Below the pieces are notes generated by a model, which made no database searches, was not told where the DNA came from, and saw nothing but the letters and a program-made list of their open reading frames with translations. A DNA stretch of 64,000 nt from Ruminococcus flavefaciens ATCC 19208 (GTDB taxonomy: Bacteria; Bacillota; Clostridia; Oscillospirales; Ruminococcaceae). The stretch covers positions 124,001-188,000 of the forward strand of contig NZ_JAEF01000015.1 in the NCBI RefSeq assembly GCF_000518765.1, in the 5' to 3' direction. Positions 42,538 through 50,705 of the stretch are shown piece after piece; positions within the stretch are counted from its first letter, which is position 1; every line of letters starts with the position of its first letter. A program made the position numbers and the translations under genes.

Positions 42538-44622
42538 TTACTTTTGTTCCTTTGTTATTGCTTTGCTGCCGAGGAATGTCAGCAGGAAGTATCCGCCGTA
42601 AATGAGAACAACTACTGCGGCTGTAAAGAGTATCGGCTTCAACATACCGCCTGTTACTATCATTGATATTGCAAACATACCGAATTTCATGCCCACAAAT
42701 GCGTGCAGGCAGGCAAGCAGCAGCGGCAGCAGGAAGAATATTCCTGACTGAATGAACAGTGACTTTGTTATTTCCTTTTCCTCTGCACCGATCTTTCTGA
42801 GCATTGTATATCTCGGAACGCTGTCTGAGCTTTCCGAAAGCTCTTTAAGTGCAAGGATAGCGCCGCAGGATACAAGGAATATAAATCCGATGTAAAGACC
42901 GAGGAATGTTACCATTGCGCTGAGACCGACAGTGGAATTTGCCTCCTCTCGTCTTGAGGACATATACTCGGAATAGCCTATTCCTTTTTCACCTTCAAGG
43001 TTTCCCATGACATTTCCCCATTTTTCACGGAATTTCTCTTCAAGCTTCTGCTTTTCTTTTGCATCAGATGCCTTCAGATTGCCGACTATTATATTATCAC
43101 ACGCCGCATTCTCATCAACCGCTGAATCGGGAACGATGAAAAGCCCTCCATTTATCGGCTGTACCGCAGGGCGGATAAATCCCTTGTATGTCTTGTTAAA
43201 ATGAGGAACAAGGGTGTTTCCGAATACATTTATCTCTGCCTTATCCTTTAGTATCTCATCGTAAAATCCCATCATTCCCCCGAATGACGCACATAAAACA
43301 TACTCGTTATCATTGATGTCAAGAGTCTTTAAGCCATAGAGCTTCATTAATTTATTATAATCACTGAGCTTTATGATCTCCAGCCAATAATCATCATCTG
43401 TACTTATCACTGAAGGAAGTTCCTTTTTTAACTCATCCTTTGCCTCGCTGAGGAATGTATTAAAAGTAAAATTCGGGTCTGCATAGTTATGAAAATCGCA
43501 GTATTCACCAAATTCCTCATATAGATCCAAGCCCTTTTTTTCATATTCATCTTTAAGACTTGTATAAAGAGGCTTTTCAGTAAAATTTTTTGCTTCTTCG
43601 GGTGTTTCAGCGCTTGTTGTTCTTCCGAACTCAGCGTACATATCTACAGGGTAAAATTCCTGTACCTGCCTGTTCAGAGAGTTTCTGATAACAAAAGCTG
43701 TAGAAAGTGTACAGATAGTGAGAAAGAGCATAAGGCAGATAACTGTCATAGAAGCAACTGTTGTATTTACCTTGCTGCTTATCTGACGGAAGGTAAAGCT
43801 GTTGAGTCCCTTATTGTAAACGCCCTTCATTGACATTATAACTCTCAGAAGCATTCCTGCAACTGACCAGAAGATAAAGAATGTGGAAACTGCACCCATT
43901 ATGATAGCTGTGACCAGTTTGTTTCCGCTGATACGGAGATAATCCCAGCCTACCATGTAGTAAGCATATCCGAGGACTGCGGCTGAAAGTATGAACACTA
44001 TAACGCATACCCACGGATTTTTCATAGTTATTTTTTCCGAGCGCTTGCCCGACTGCATAAGAGTTATGAGCCTGCACTTGCTGATGACAAATCCGCTTCT
44101 GATTATTACGACCACATACATGATACTAAAGTAAAGTATGGTCTTTAATATAGCTGATGCAGATACCGTAAATCTATAGCTGTTCATGTCGGCTTCAAAG
44201 AGATTTGCAACGACTGCGCTCATTACCTGCGAAAGTCCGATACCTATCAGAAGTCCCACAAAAAGTGAGCCTACACCGATAATGACTGTCTCACAAAGCA
44301 GAAGCAAGGATATTTTCCATTTGCTCATGCCAAGCATCATATAAAGTGCGAACTCCTTGTTCCTGCGCTTCATTAAGAAACGGCTTGCGTATACGATAAG
44401 AAGTCCAAGCACTACCGCTACAAATACGCTTACACCTGCAATAGCTTTTATGAGGATATTGATCATTTCCCTCTGATCTTCATTCATTTTCAGGAATGCT
44501 GTCTGAGTCTCTATAGCATTGAATACATAGAATATAGCAACACCTATTATAAGAGTAAAGAAATATACAGTGTAATCTTTGATACTCTTGCGGATATTGC
44601 TCATTGATATCTTAAAGAGCAT
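42538..44622 (-). CDS. BceB-type ABC exporter permease
   Basis: 694 residues. Ten predicted membrane helices and FtsX-like domains at each end (~55-190 and ~590-690), with a large extracellular region (~320-560) between helices 7 and 8. That layout is the hallmark of the BceB/VraG permeases, which sense and remove peptide antibiotics such as bacitracin. Visible features include MLGMSKWKISLLLLCETV (coupling helix) and YTMLRKIGAEEKEI. The start overlaps the ATPase stop by 11 bases. GGAGGTGA lies 11 bases upstream. The usual BceRS two-component genes are not adjacent. Confidence 0.9.
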   Translation of the reverse strand: MLFKISMSNIRKSIKDYTVYFFTLIIGVAIFYVFNAIETQTAFLKMNEDQREMINILIKAIAGVSVFVAVVLGLLIVYASRFLMKRRNKEFALYMMLGMSKWKISLLLLCETVIIGVGSLFVGLLIGIGLSQVMSAVVANLFEADMNSYRFTVSASAILKTILYFSIMYVVVIIRSGFVISKCRLITLMQSGKRSEKITMKNPWVCVIVFILSAAVLGYAYYMVGWDYLRISGNKLVTAIIMGAVSTFFIFWSVAGMLLRVIMSMKGVYNKGLNSFTFRQISSKVNTTVASMTVICLMLFLTICTLSTAFVIRNSLNRQVQEFYPVDMYAEFGRTTSAETPEEAKNFTEKPLYTSLKDEYEKKGLDLYEEFGEYCDFHNYADPNFTFNTFLSEAKDELKKELPSVISTDDDYWLEIIKLSDYNKLMKLYGLKTLDINDNEYVLCASFGGMMGFYDEILKDKAEINVFGNTLVPHFNKTYKGFIRPAVQPINGGLFIVPDSAVDENAACDNIIVGNLKASDAKEKQKLEEKFREKWGNVMGNLEGEKGIGYSEYMSSRREEANSTVGLSAMVTFLGLYIGFIFLVSCGAILALKELSESSDSVPRYTMLRKIGAEEKEITKSLFIQSGIFFLLPLLLACLHAFVGMKFGMFAISMIVTGGMLKPILFTAAVVVLIYGGYFLLTFLGSKAITKEQK

Positions 44623-45376
44623 CGCTTACGTCACCTCCGAGAAGTGTAAGTACATCTATTATCTTATTGAAGAATACCTTTCTTGTATCTGCTCCGCGGT
44701 TTATCTCGTTGAAAACCTTGCCGTCCTTGATGAAAAGAACTCTCGAAGCATAGCTTGCTGAAAACGAATCATGGGTTACCATTATTATAGTAGCATCATG
44801 CTCGTGATTGAGATAGCTGAGTCTTTCAAGAAGCAGCTTTGATGACTTTGAGTCAAGTGCTCCTGTAGGCTCGTCTGCAAGCACAAGCTTGGGATTTGTC
44901 ACGATAGCTCTTGCAGAAGCTACCCTCTGCTTCTGTCCGCCTGACATCTGATAAGGGTACTTGCTGAGCACATCTGTTATGCCAAGCTGCTCCGCAACTG
45001 TCTTTACAGCTTTATCTATGTCCTTTGCAGCATACTTCTGTATGGAAAGTGCAAGAGCGATATTCTCATAAGCAGTAAGTGTATCCATAAGGTTAAAGTC
45101 CTGAAAGATAAATCCAAGCTTTTCACGGCGGAACTTATTCAGAGCCTTGCCCTTCAAGGCTGTTATATCTGTATTTTCAAGGTAAATATGTCCTGCTGTT
45201 ACACGGTCGATAGTAGAGATGCAGTTAAGGAGTGTAGTCTTGCCGCTTCCCGAAGCACCCATTATAGCTGTGAACTCACCCTTTTCCACATCGAATGAGA
45301 TATTGTCTACAGCCTTTGTAAGGCATGATCTGCTTCCGTAGTATTTTTCAACGTTCTCTAATTTAAGTAATGGCAT
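44612..45376 (-). CDS. BceA-type ABC exporter ATPase
   Basis: 254 residues. Walker A GASGSGKTT, Q-loop FQDFNLMD, signature MSGGQKQRVASARA, Walker B LVLADEPTGALDS and the switch His in MVTHDSFSA are all intact. Together with the BceB-type permease it forms an antimicrobial-peptide resistance exporter. A GAGGAGAAAG ribosome site precedes the ATG, 12 bases after the small membrane gene. Confidence 0.93.
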   Translation of the reverse strand: MPLLKLENVEKYYGSRSCLTKAVDNISFDVEKGEFTAIMGASGSGKTTLLNCISTIDRVTAGHIYLENTDITALKGKALNKFRREKLGFIFQDFNLMDTLTAYENIALALSIQKYAAKDIDKAVKTVAEQLGITDVLSKYPYQMSGGQKQRVASARAIVTNPKLVLADEPTGALDSKSSKLLLERLSYLNHEHDATIIMVTHDSFSASYASRVLFIKDGKVFNEINRGADTRKVFFNKIIDVLTLLGGDVSDAL

Positions 45377-45388
45377 TGTTCTTTCTCC

Positions 45389-45616
45389 TCAATTCATTCC
45401 TATTGTGTTATTATGGCTGTGGCTGCACACATACCTGTTCAGAAAATAATCAGCAACAAGATCAAGACTCCAGATAATAGTCAGCAGATCGTTTCTCTGA
45501 TCATTTACCGCTTTCACCCTGAATATATCATATAATACCGCAAAGCTCAGCAGAACGCAGATAAGCTTGCTTATCCTCGCAATGTTTTTTAATGTGTATA
45601 TTGACATTTTTTTCAT
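45389..45616 (-). CDS. Small membrane protein heading the BceAB-like operon
   Basis: 75 residues from ATG 45616 (AAAGGAAATG upstream). MKKMSIYTLKNIARISKLICVLLSFAVLYDIF contains one membrane helix, followed by a polar tail (KAVNDQRNDLLTIIWSLDLVADYFLNRYVCSHSHNN) that may contain a second, weaker one. Family unknown. It lies between a palindromic operator and the exporter genes and is probably co-transcribed with them, perhaps as an accessory or sensor subunit. Confidence 0.6.
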   Translation of the reverse strand: MKKMSIYTLKNIARISKLICVLLSFAVLYDIFRVKAVNDQRNDLLTIIWSLDLVADYFLNRYVCSHSHNNTIGMN

Positions 45617-45696
45617 AAGATCATTTCCTTTCGGTCTTTGTTGTCGTTTCCATGATCTTATTATATCTCTTATCAGTATTAATGTCGTGCTTTTAA

Positions 45697-45734
45697 CATT
45701 ACGCAACATTACAATTTTGAAATGTTGCGCAATG
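45697..45734. promoter_or_regulatory. 38-bp palindromic operator before the BceAB-like operon
   Basis: CATTACGCAACATT (45697-45710) and AATGTTGCGCAATG (45721-45734) match in 13 of 14 positions as an inverted repeat, with a 10-base A/T spacer. On the minus strand it lies 25-60 bases upstream of a TATAAT (about 45660) that has no good -35, the usual arrangement for an activator such as a BceR-like response regulator. Confidence 0.65.
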
Positions 45735-45807
45735 ATCGTCTGTTATTTTACACATACTTTATTATACTCTATAACAAGCGCTTCTGCAACATGATAATAC
45801 ATTATAT

Positions 45808-46030
45808 AACAAAAAAACGTCTGTGACACAGGTCAAGACGTTAAAACGGTATAAACGACAATACCGCACTTAAAGTGCGGCATCGTCTGATAATGGTATA
45901 TGTTTGTATGGAGTTTACTGTTTTTACTGCTTCTTTGAGGAAAGAAGCACTCAGCAGCATTGAGAGTACACTGCCTTATAAAATCCATGTTATATGCATC
46001 AGTAACAAAAAATTCATTGTCCGTATCGAC
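45808..46030 (-). ncRNA. Structured RNA candidate upstream of the BceAB-like operon
   Basis: About 220 nt with a perfect promoter and a terminator (AACGTCT..AGACGTT at 45842-45816, then TTTTTGTT). Strong hairpins are present: TGCTTCTTT-CCTC-AAAGAAGCA, and a 15-pair stem around GCCGCACTT-AAGTGCGG (45860-45892, with G:U pairs that keep it intact). The longest minus frame from an ATG is 51 codons (MDFIRQCTLNAAEC...), with no ribosome site, and it runs through both hairpins, so coding is unlikely. It may be an independent sRNA or a leader for the downstream exporter operon. Confidence 0.6.
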
Positions 46031-46036
46031 AATATT

Positions 46037-46065
46037 ATTATATCACAACACTTCTCATGTGTCAA
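46037..46065 (-). promoter_or_regulatory. Promoter of the structured RNA at 45.8-46.0 kb
   Basis: On the minus strand a perfect TTGACA (46065-46060), 17-base spacer and perfect TATAAT (46042-46037). Confidence 0.85.
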
Positions 46066-46184
46066 CCAAAATAAATGGTATTGCCAAACGAAATGTACTA
46101 ATATAAAAAACATATATATTGTACAGAATGCACAAAAGCCTATACGGATTCTGACCCTTTTCAGAAGCTGAACAGCTATATATA

Positions 46185-46219
46185 CAAAAAGCCCCGACTC
46201 AGGAATGTCGGGGCTTTAG
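46185..46219. terminator. Hairpin terminator beyond the cysteine peptidase gene
   Basis: AAAGCCCCGAC (46188-46198) and GTCGGGGCTTT (46207-46217). On the minus strand it is followed by TTGTATATA. It lies about 125 bases past the stop at 46342. Confidence 0.75.
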
Positions 46220-46341
46220 CTGCTTTCAGCGCGCTCATTTTGTCTGAAATCAGCATATATACTCATTCGGAGTACTGGAGATCACAGAAAATTGTACTCC
46301 GAAAATGAGGCTTTTATATAAAGTTCAGTGACAGCTTAGTC

Positions 46342-48444
46342 TCAGCCCTGAACAAGTACGCCGTTCTCATCAAATGTATAGCTTACGCCGTCAATTGTAT
46401 GAGTGCCTGTGAGCATACCTGCATCAGAATAATACTTTGTATTGTCTGCGTTCCAGCCAACTACCTGAACGCCATTCTCGTCAAAGTAATATGTACGGTT
46501 GATGCCGTAGATATAGAATGCTACCTCTCTGTCCTTTACAATGTGTCCGAACTGATCTGCACAGTACTGATTACCGTTGAAAGCAAATCTGCGATTTACA
46601 ACTTCGCGTCCGTCTTCATCAACAAAGAGTGTCTCACCCTTGTTCTCATCTTCGATAAATCTGTTTGTTACCTTGTAACCGTTTTCATCCAGGAAATAAT
46701 AATTTCCGTTGATAAGATGCCAGCCTGTGAAAATTGCACCGTTCTTATCCTCGTATCTTCCGTCTTCTGTAAAGAAGAAATCTTCAAGCTCAAGGTCTTT
46801 CTTATCAATTACACCGTCATTGTTTGTATCCATGAGGTCCTTCTGAAGTGATGAGAACTTATCCTTAGCAAGCTGATCGTTTGCAGCAAGATACTCTCTT
46901 ATCATATCCTGATCATCAAGGTCAATATCTCCGTCATAGTCAATATCACCTCTCTTAAGATCAAGTGTGATAGAAGCTGTAATGTTTTCCTTATATCTGT
47001 TGTCCTTGCTGCTAAGTGAAGAAACGAAATCATTTGTATCATAATCCAGATCCTTTACAGCAACAAGGTTTCCTAAATTATCTCTCAGAGCAACAGACTT
47101 TACAAAGAATTTTGAATCACGGTCATTGTTGCTTACGGTAATTGAGAAGGTCTTGCCATCAATGTAATTGCTATCATACATATTTGAGATATCAGTGATG
47201 ATAGGACCATTGAATACTGCTCCTCCGTATGTTCTGTTGCCATCTTTATCAGGTGCACTGTAGAAGTCATTGTAATTAAGACTTCTCATTTTATCGGTTG
47301 CGAAGTCCTTGGTTTCAACATTAAGACCATAGTAGTTTGTAGACATAATGTCTGCTTCTGATATGAGCTTAACATCAGGTAAACCTGCTTCGATAGTATA
47401 TATGAAGCAGTTGTGTGCCTGACCTGCCCATTCAAATGCACCGTATCTTGTATATTTTTCGGAATCATATGTAAGTCCCTGAGCACTTTCAAGGTTAAGA
47501 GCATCGTACATGATCCAGATGCAGCCGCTGTTTGCCCATTCACCCCATGAATTGGCAACCTTGAATGCACCCTTCATAACTGTATGATCGTCAAGCTCTA
47601 CCTCGAAATCATCATCATAACCTACGATATTGAATGCGTGGCAGCCTTCACCGAATTTGTTTTCCTTATCTTTTCCCTTGTCGTCTTTTCCGATTTTCTT
47701 CATAAGAGCCTGAGTAAATACAAACTCTTCTTCGCCCTTTGCATTGGTTGTTGACTTAACCCAGCTCTTAGCGTCATCTTTTACGTAGTATACCCATTTA
47801 TTATTATCGTAGTCATAATCATAATCAAGATAATCACCATACCAGAAATCTCCGACAGTTACAACAGGGCTGTCATTGTTGAGCATTTCCTTTATAAACT
47901 GGATACCTTTACGTGTACCATTTGCAGTTGAGCAATTGAATTTTTTATCATTAACATTTACTACTCTTACACCAAGACCCTTACAAAGCTCTGCAGCATC
48001 ATTAGGGAATATCCTGTCAGAGATAGCTTTATGATTTTCATCGTAATATGCAAACTGATCGACAGTCAAAGCACCGTTTTCCTTAATAAGATCATATACC
48101 TGATCAGGGCATACTGCTTCACCTAATCCGCGGTTAAGCAGATTAAAGGTTGAAACAGGAGAATAAGTAACGTCAAAATACTGATTATACTTATTATAAA
48201 GTGCTTTTCTTGCCTCATAAGTAAACTGATACCATGTTGTTGAGAAAGCTCCGCAGTCACCGTAATTCTGATTATCTATTTCAGGGAAAAACGGGCTTGT
48301 TGTCAAGTCAAGCTTTCTTGGTAACTCAGTGTTCTCTGCTGCTGATGCTGTGAATATGTTAGCTTCGCCTGCGACAGGAAGTACGCTTACTGCTGAAGCT
48401 GTGAGTGCGAGTGCTGCTGCGAATGCAGAAATCTTCTTAATCAT
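46342..48444 (-). CDS. Secreted papain-like cysteine peptidase with dockerin and cell-wall-binding-type repeats
   Basis: 700 residues from ATG 48444 (AAAGGAAAAAATT upstream). Signal peptide to about 35. C1-family peptidase (~40-370): oxyanion Gln and catalytic Cys in DNQNYGDCGAFST (C64), His in GCHAFNIVGYDD (~268) and Asn in VANSWGEWANSG (~296). A strand-rich segment follows, then a dockerin (~500-565; GDIDYDGDIDLDDQDMI and MDTNNDGVIDKKDLE, both Ca2+ loops good). It ends with four or more aromatic repeats (~570-700; GWHLINGNYYFLDENGYKV, YTFDENGV) like choline/glucan-binding repeats. A peptidase that can dock to a cellulosome and bind a surface polymer. It follows an ECF sigma pair. Confidence 0.88.
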   Translation of the reverse strand: MIKKISAFAAALALTASAVSVLPVAGEANIFTASAAENTELPRKLDLTTSPFFPEIDNQNYGDCGAFSTTWYQFTYEARKALYNKYNQYFDVTYSPVSTFNLLNRGLGEAVCPDQVYDLIKENGALTVDQFAYYDENHKAISDRIFPNDAAELCKGLGVRVVNVNDKKFNCSTANGTRKGIQFIKEMLNNDSPVVTVGDFWYGDYLDYDYDYDNNKWVYYVKDDAKSWVKSTTNAKGEEEFVFTQALMKKIGKDDKGKDKENKFGEGCHAFNIVGYDDDFEVELDDHTVMKGAFKVANSWGEWANSGCIWIMYDALNLESAQGLTYDSEKYTRYGAFEWAGQAHNCFIYTIEAGLPDVKLISEADIMSTNYYGLNVETKDFATDKMRSLNYNDFYSAPDKDGNRTYGGAVFNGPIITDISNMYDSNYIDGKTFSITVSNNDRDSKFFVKSVALRDNLGNLVAVKDLDYDTNDFVSSLSSKDNRYKENITASITLDLKRGDIDYDGDIDLDDQDMIREYLAANDQLAKDKFSSLQKDLMDTNNDGVIDKKDLELEDFFFTEDGRYEDKNGAIFTGWHLINGNYYFLDENGYKVTNRFIEDENKGETLFVDEDGREVVNRRFAFNGNQYCADQFGHIVKDREVAFYIYGINRTYYFDENGVQVVGWNADNTKYYSDAGMLTGTHTIDGVSYTFDENGVLVQG

Positions 48445-48508
48445 AATTTTTTCCTTTCTGTAATGCAATACTATATTGCTGATCATATTTATCCTTTTAT
48501 TTATCATT

Positions 48509-49735
48509 TCAGTCCGATGTGACATTCAATAAAGACCACTTGTTGGCCTTAAAATCTCTTACTACACCGTATTTTACCGTAACGGTACTGCCGTCAGTAA
48601 GATCAATATAATTCTTTTCAGCTGTAAACGCACATTCGCTTACATTGTAAACAATTGCTTTTTCATACGGCAGCGGTTCAAGCTCATGCTTTTCCCGTCC
48701 CAGAAGCCTGTAAAGCTTGCCGTCATATGTGATGTACGAATATGCGTGATCGACCACGATACCTTCGGGAGATGAGCCTGAGGAGAACTCATCGCCAAAT
48801 ACATCGCTTTCTATAATCGAGCTGCACATCACAGAGTAAAAACGTTCCTTCAAGGTCTGTATATCGGGGTATACATCAGGATCTACCTGTCCGTATTCCA
48901 GAAGCCTGTTAAACACTCCATCACCTGACGGAGTTGCCATTTTGTGGGTAACAGTTATAGTACTGCCCTCAATAACAGGAAGTTTTACATCTGTGATATT
49001 CCTTATGGCATCATAATCTGCGATAAGGCACTCTGCCGTATCAACAAGCTTTTCGTAATCATCTGTGCTCTGTACAGCTGTAGTCTGTATACTTTCACGT
49101 GATACAGCCGTCACCGCCGTGGTGACCGCTGTATCTGTCTGAATATCTTCATGAGGCTCATTCGTTTCTGCCTCTGTTGTATCTGCAATAAAAGCAGATG
49201 TTATATCCTGTTCCGCTGCTTCATCATTTTTCATTGAAACAGCGGCCACAGCGGGAGTTTTTGCTGTATTATCCTTTGCATCAGTTTCGGCAAGGTGGTC
49301 TTCCACGGCTTTTGTGGCCTTTGGTACGGGATAATTGTTTTGGTTTTCAGCCGTTTTTCTTGTCTCATCCGATACAACAGATTTTTCAGAAGAAGGAATT
49401 ACAGACTCTGTGACGATTTCCGGTGCAGGATCATCAGGGGCGCCTTTTTTCATATTACGCATAAGGCACAGGCTGCTGCCGATACCTCCGAACAATACGG
49501 CTGCCGACGCAGCAATGCTTATAATATTCATAAAGCGCGGTCTTGTATATTCCTCAACTCCGCTTACCTCTCCGCTGTGGTCATTGTTTACAGCTTTATC
49601 TATATTCAGTTTTCTCTCAACAATAGAGAATATCCTATCCTTTTCTTCATCTGAAAGTACGGGATAGTCCTCTGATATCTTCTCCACTGTCTTCTCATCA
49701 ATAATTTCATCAAAAAAATCGGTTTTCTCTGACAT
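48509..49735 (-). CDS. Single-pass membrane protein, probable anti-sigma factor
   Basis: 408 residues. Cytosolic N-terminus (~1-68, DEIIDEKTVEKISEDYPVLSDEEKDRIFSIVERKL), one membrane helix (~70-92, IISIAASAAVLFGGIGSSLCL), a Thr/Ala/Glu-rich extracellular stretch (~95-230), and a C-terminal strand-rich domain (~235-408). Its gene starts 9 bases after an ECF sigma gene, and the N-terminal helix could bind sigma. No known anti-sigma motif is seen, so this is inference from context. The dockerin peptidase follows 64 bases later. Confidence 0.65.
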   Translation of the reverse strand: MSEKTDFFDEIIDEKTVEKISEDYPVLSDEEKDRIFSIVERKLNIDKAVNNDHSGEVSGVEEYTRPRFMNIISIAASAAVLFGGIGSSLCLMRNMKKGAPDDPAPEIVTESVIPSSEKSVVSDETRKTAENQNNYPVPKATKAVEDHLAETDAKDNTAKTPAVAAVSMKNDEAAEQDITSAFIADTTEAETNEPHEDIQTDTAVTTAVTAVSRESIQTTAVQSTDDYEKLVDTAECLIADYDAIRNITDVKLPVIEGSTITVTHKMATPSGDGVFNRLLEYGQVDPDVYPDIQTLKERFYSVMCSSIIESDVFGDEFSSGSSPEGIVVDHAYSYITYDGKLYRLLGREKHELEPLPYEKAIVYNVSECAFTAEKNYIDLTDGSTVTVKYGVVRDFKANKWSLLNVTSD

Positions 49736-49744
49736 TTTATCCTC

Positions 49745-50311
49745 CTATATACTGACACCGATCTCAGTCAGCATTGATCTAAGCCTTTTTCGCGCCCTCA
49801 CGCTTCTTTTCTGAACTGCGGCAGCAGTCATTGATATAGCATTTCCGATCTCAATAGTTGTTCGGTTATAGTAATACTGCTGAATGATTATGGTCGAATC
49901 AGGTTCACCGAGTTCATGCACTTTTTTAAGCAGCAATTCATTTCTCTCGGATCTCTCTGTTTCACGCTCAACGTTTTCAGACGACGCAATTTCGTCGAGG
50001 TCATCATCATCGATTGAAACCGTTTTCCCAATGCTTCTGCTAAGACGTCTGTATGTATCTATAGCACGGCGTTTAGCTATAACGCCTATAAAGCCTTTAA
50101 GTTCTTCGTTTCGCTTACTTATAGTATCAAAACTTCTGAAGAAATCAAGAAAAACATCACTTACGCATTCCTCTATATCCTCACGGCTACATGAATTTCT
50201 AAGCTTGTTTATCACAATAGCGTATACGTAATTGCAATATTCATCAAAAAATGCTCTTCTTGCTTCCGCAGGGGACTTTTTCATCTTTGCTCTGAGTTCC
50301 TTGTCAGTCAC
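49745..50311 (-). CDS. ECF-type sigma factor
   Basis: 188 residues from GTG 50311, preferred because GGAGG lies seven bases upstream. An ATG two codons earlier is too close to it. Region 2 ~20-90 (AFFDEYCNYVYAIVINKLRNSCSREDIEECVSDVFLDFFRSF, FIGVIAKRRAIDTYRRL) and region 4 ~130-182 (TIIIQQYYYNRTTIEIGNAISMTAAAVQKRSVRARKRLR). It probably controls its own operon with the membrane partner and peptidase. Confidence 0.9.
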   Translation of the reverse strand: MTDKELRAKMKKSPAEARRAFFDEYCNYVYAIVINKLRNSCSREDIEECVSDVFLDFFRSFDTISKRNEELKGFIGVIAKRRAIDTYRRLSRSIGKTVSIDDDDLDEIASSENVERETERSERNELLLKKVHELGEPDSTIIIQQYYYNRTTIEIGNAISMTAAAVQKRSVRARKRLRSMLTEIGVSI

Positions 50312-50317
50312 CTGCAT

Positions 50318-50575
50318 TCCTCCCTTCTGTTTTTATGGGCGATCGCTTCTATAAATAATAATCGCACCCATTTACCACAATCGGACAAAAAAAGGAAAAA
50401 TTTTTTTACAGCAAAGAGCCGCAAAACGTTCAAACGACCGTGATACGTTATATTCGTGGGATAAAAAAACACAAAAAAATTTCCTCCGCCGACTTATTTT
50501 TCACCGACAGAGAAAAGAATTTCTTTTTGTTCTAAAACACTTTTTTTCTTCTCTTCCTATTATAATATACCATAA
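50318..50575. other. Leader region of the second ECF operon
   Basis: AT-rich with many A and T runs. On the minus strand a TATAAT lies near 50560 without a good -35, as expected if ECF-dependent or weak. No gene or hairpin was recognised. Confidence 0.4.
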
Positions 50576-50611
50576 AAAAGAAAGGACAGCCGTAAAACGA
50601 CTGCCTTTCAG
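50576..50611 (-). terminator. Terminator of the xylanase/deacetylase gene
   Basis: On the minus strand GAAAGGCAGTCG..CGGCTGTCCTTTC forms an imperfect long stem followed by TTTTTTATGG. A second hairpin (GTGCCGATCA..GGTCGGCAC, 50646-50674) lies between it and the stop at 50706. Confidence 0.7.
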
Positions 50612-50705
50612 GGGATATTAAAATTGGAGAAATCTTGATTAAAGTGTGCCGACCACCGATCAGATGATCGGCACGATAGTTTATCGGTCTATTAGTAAGT
50701 TAAGA

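Noticed and set aside
45875-46171. 98-codon plus-strand frame
   Set aside because: It lies opposite the structured RNA, has no ribosome site, and its composition fits chance reading through hairpins.
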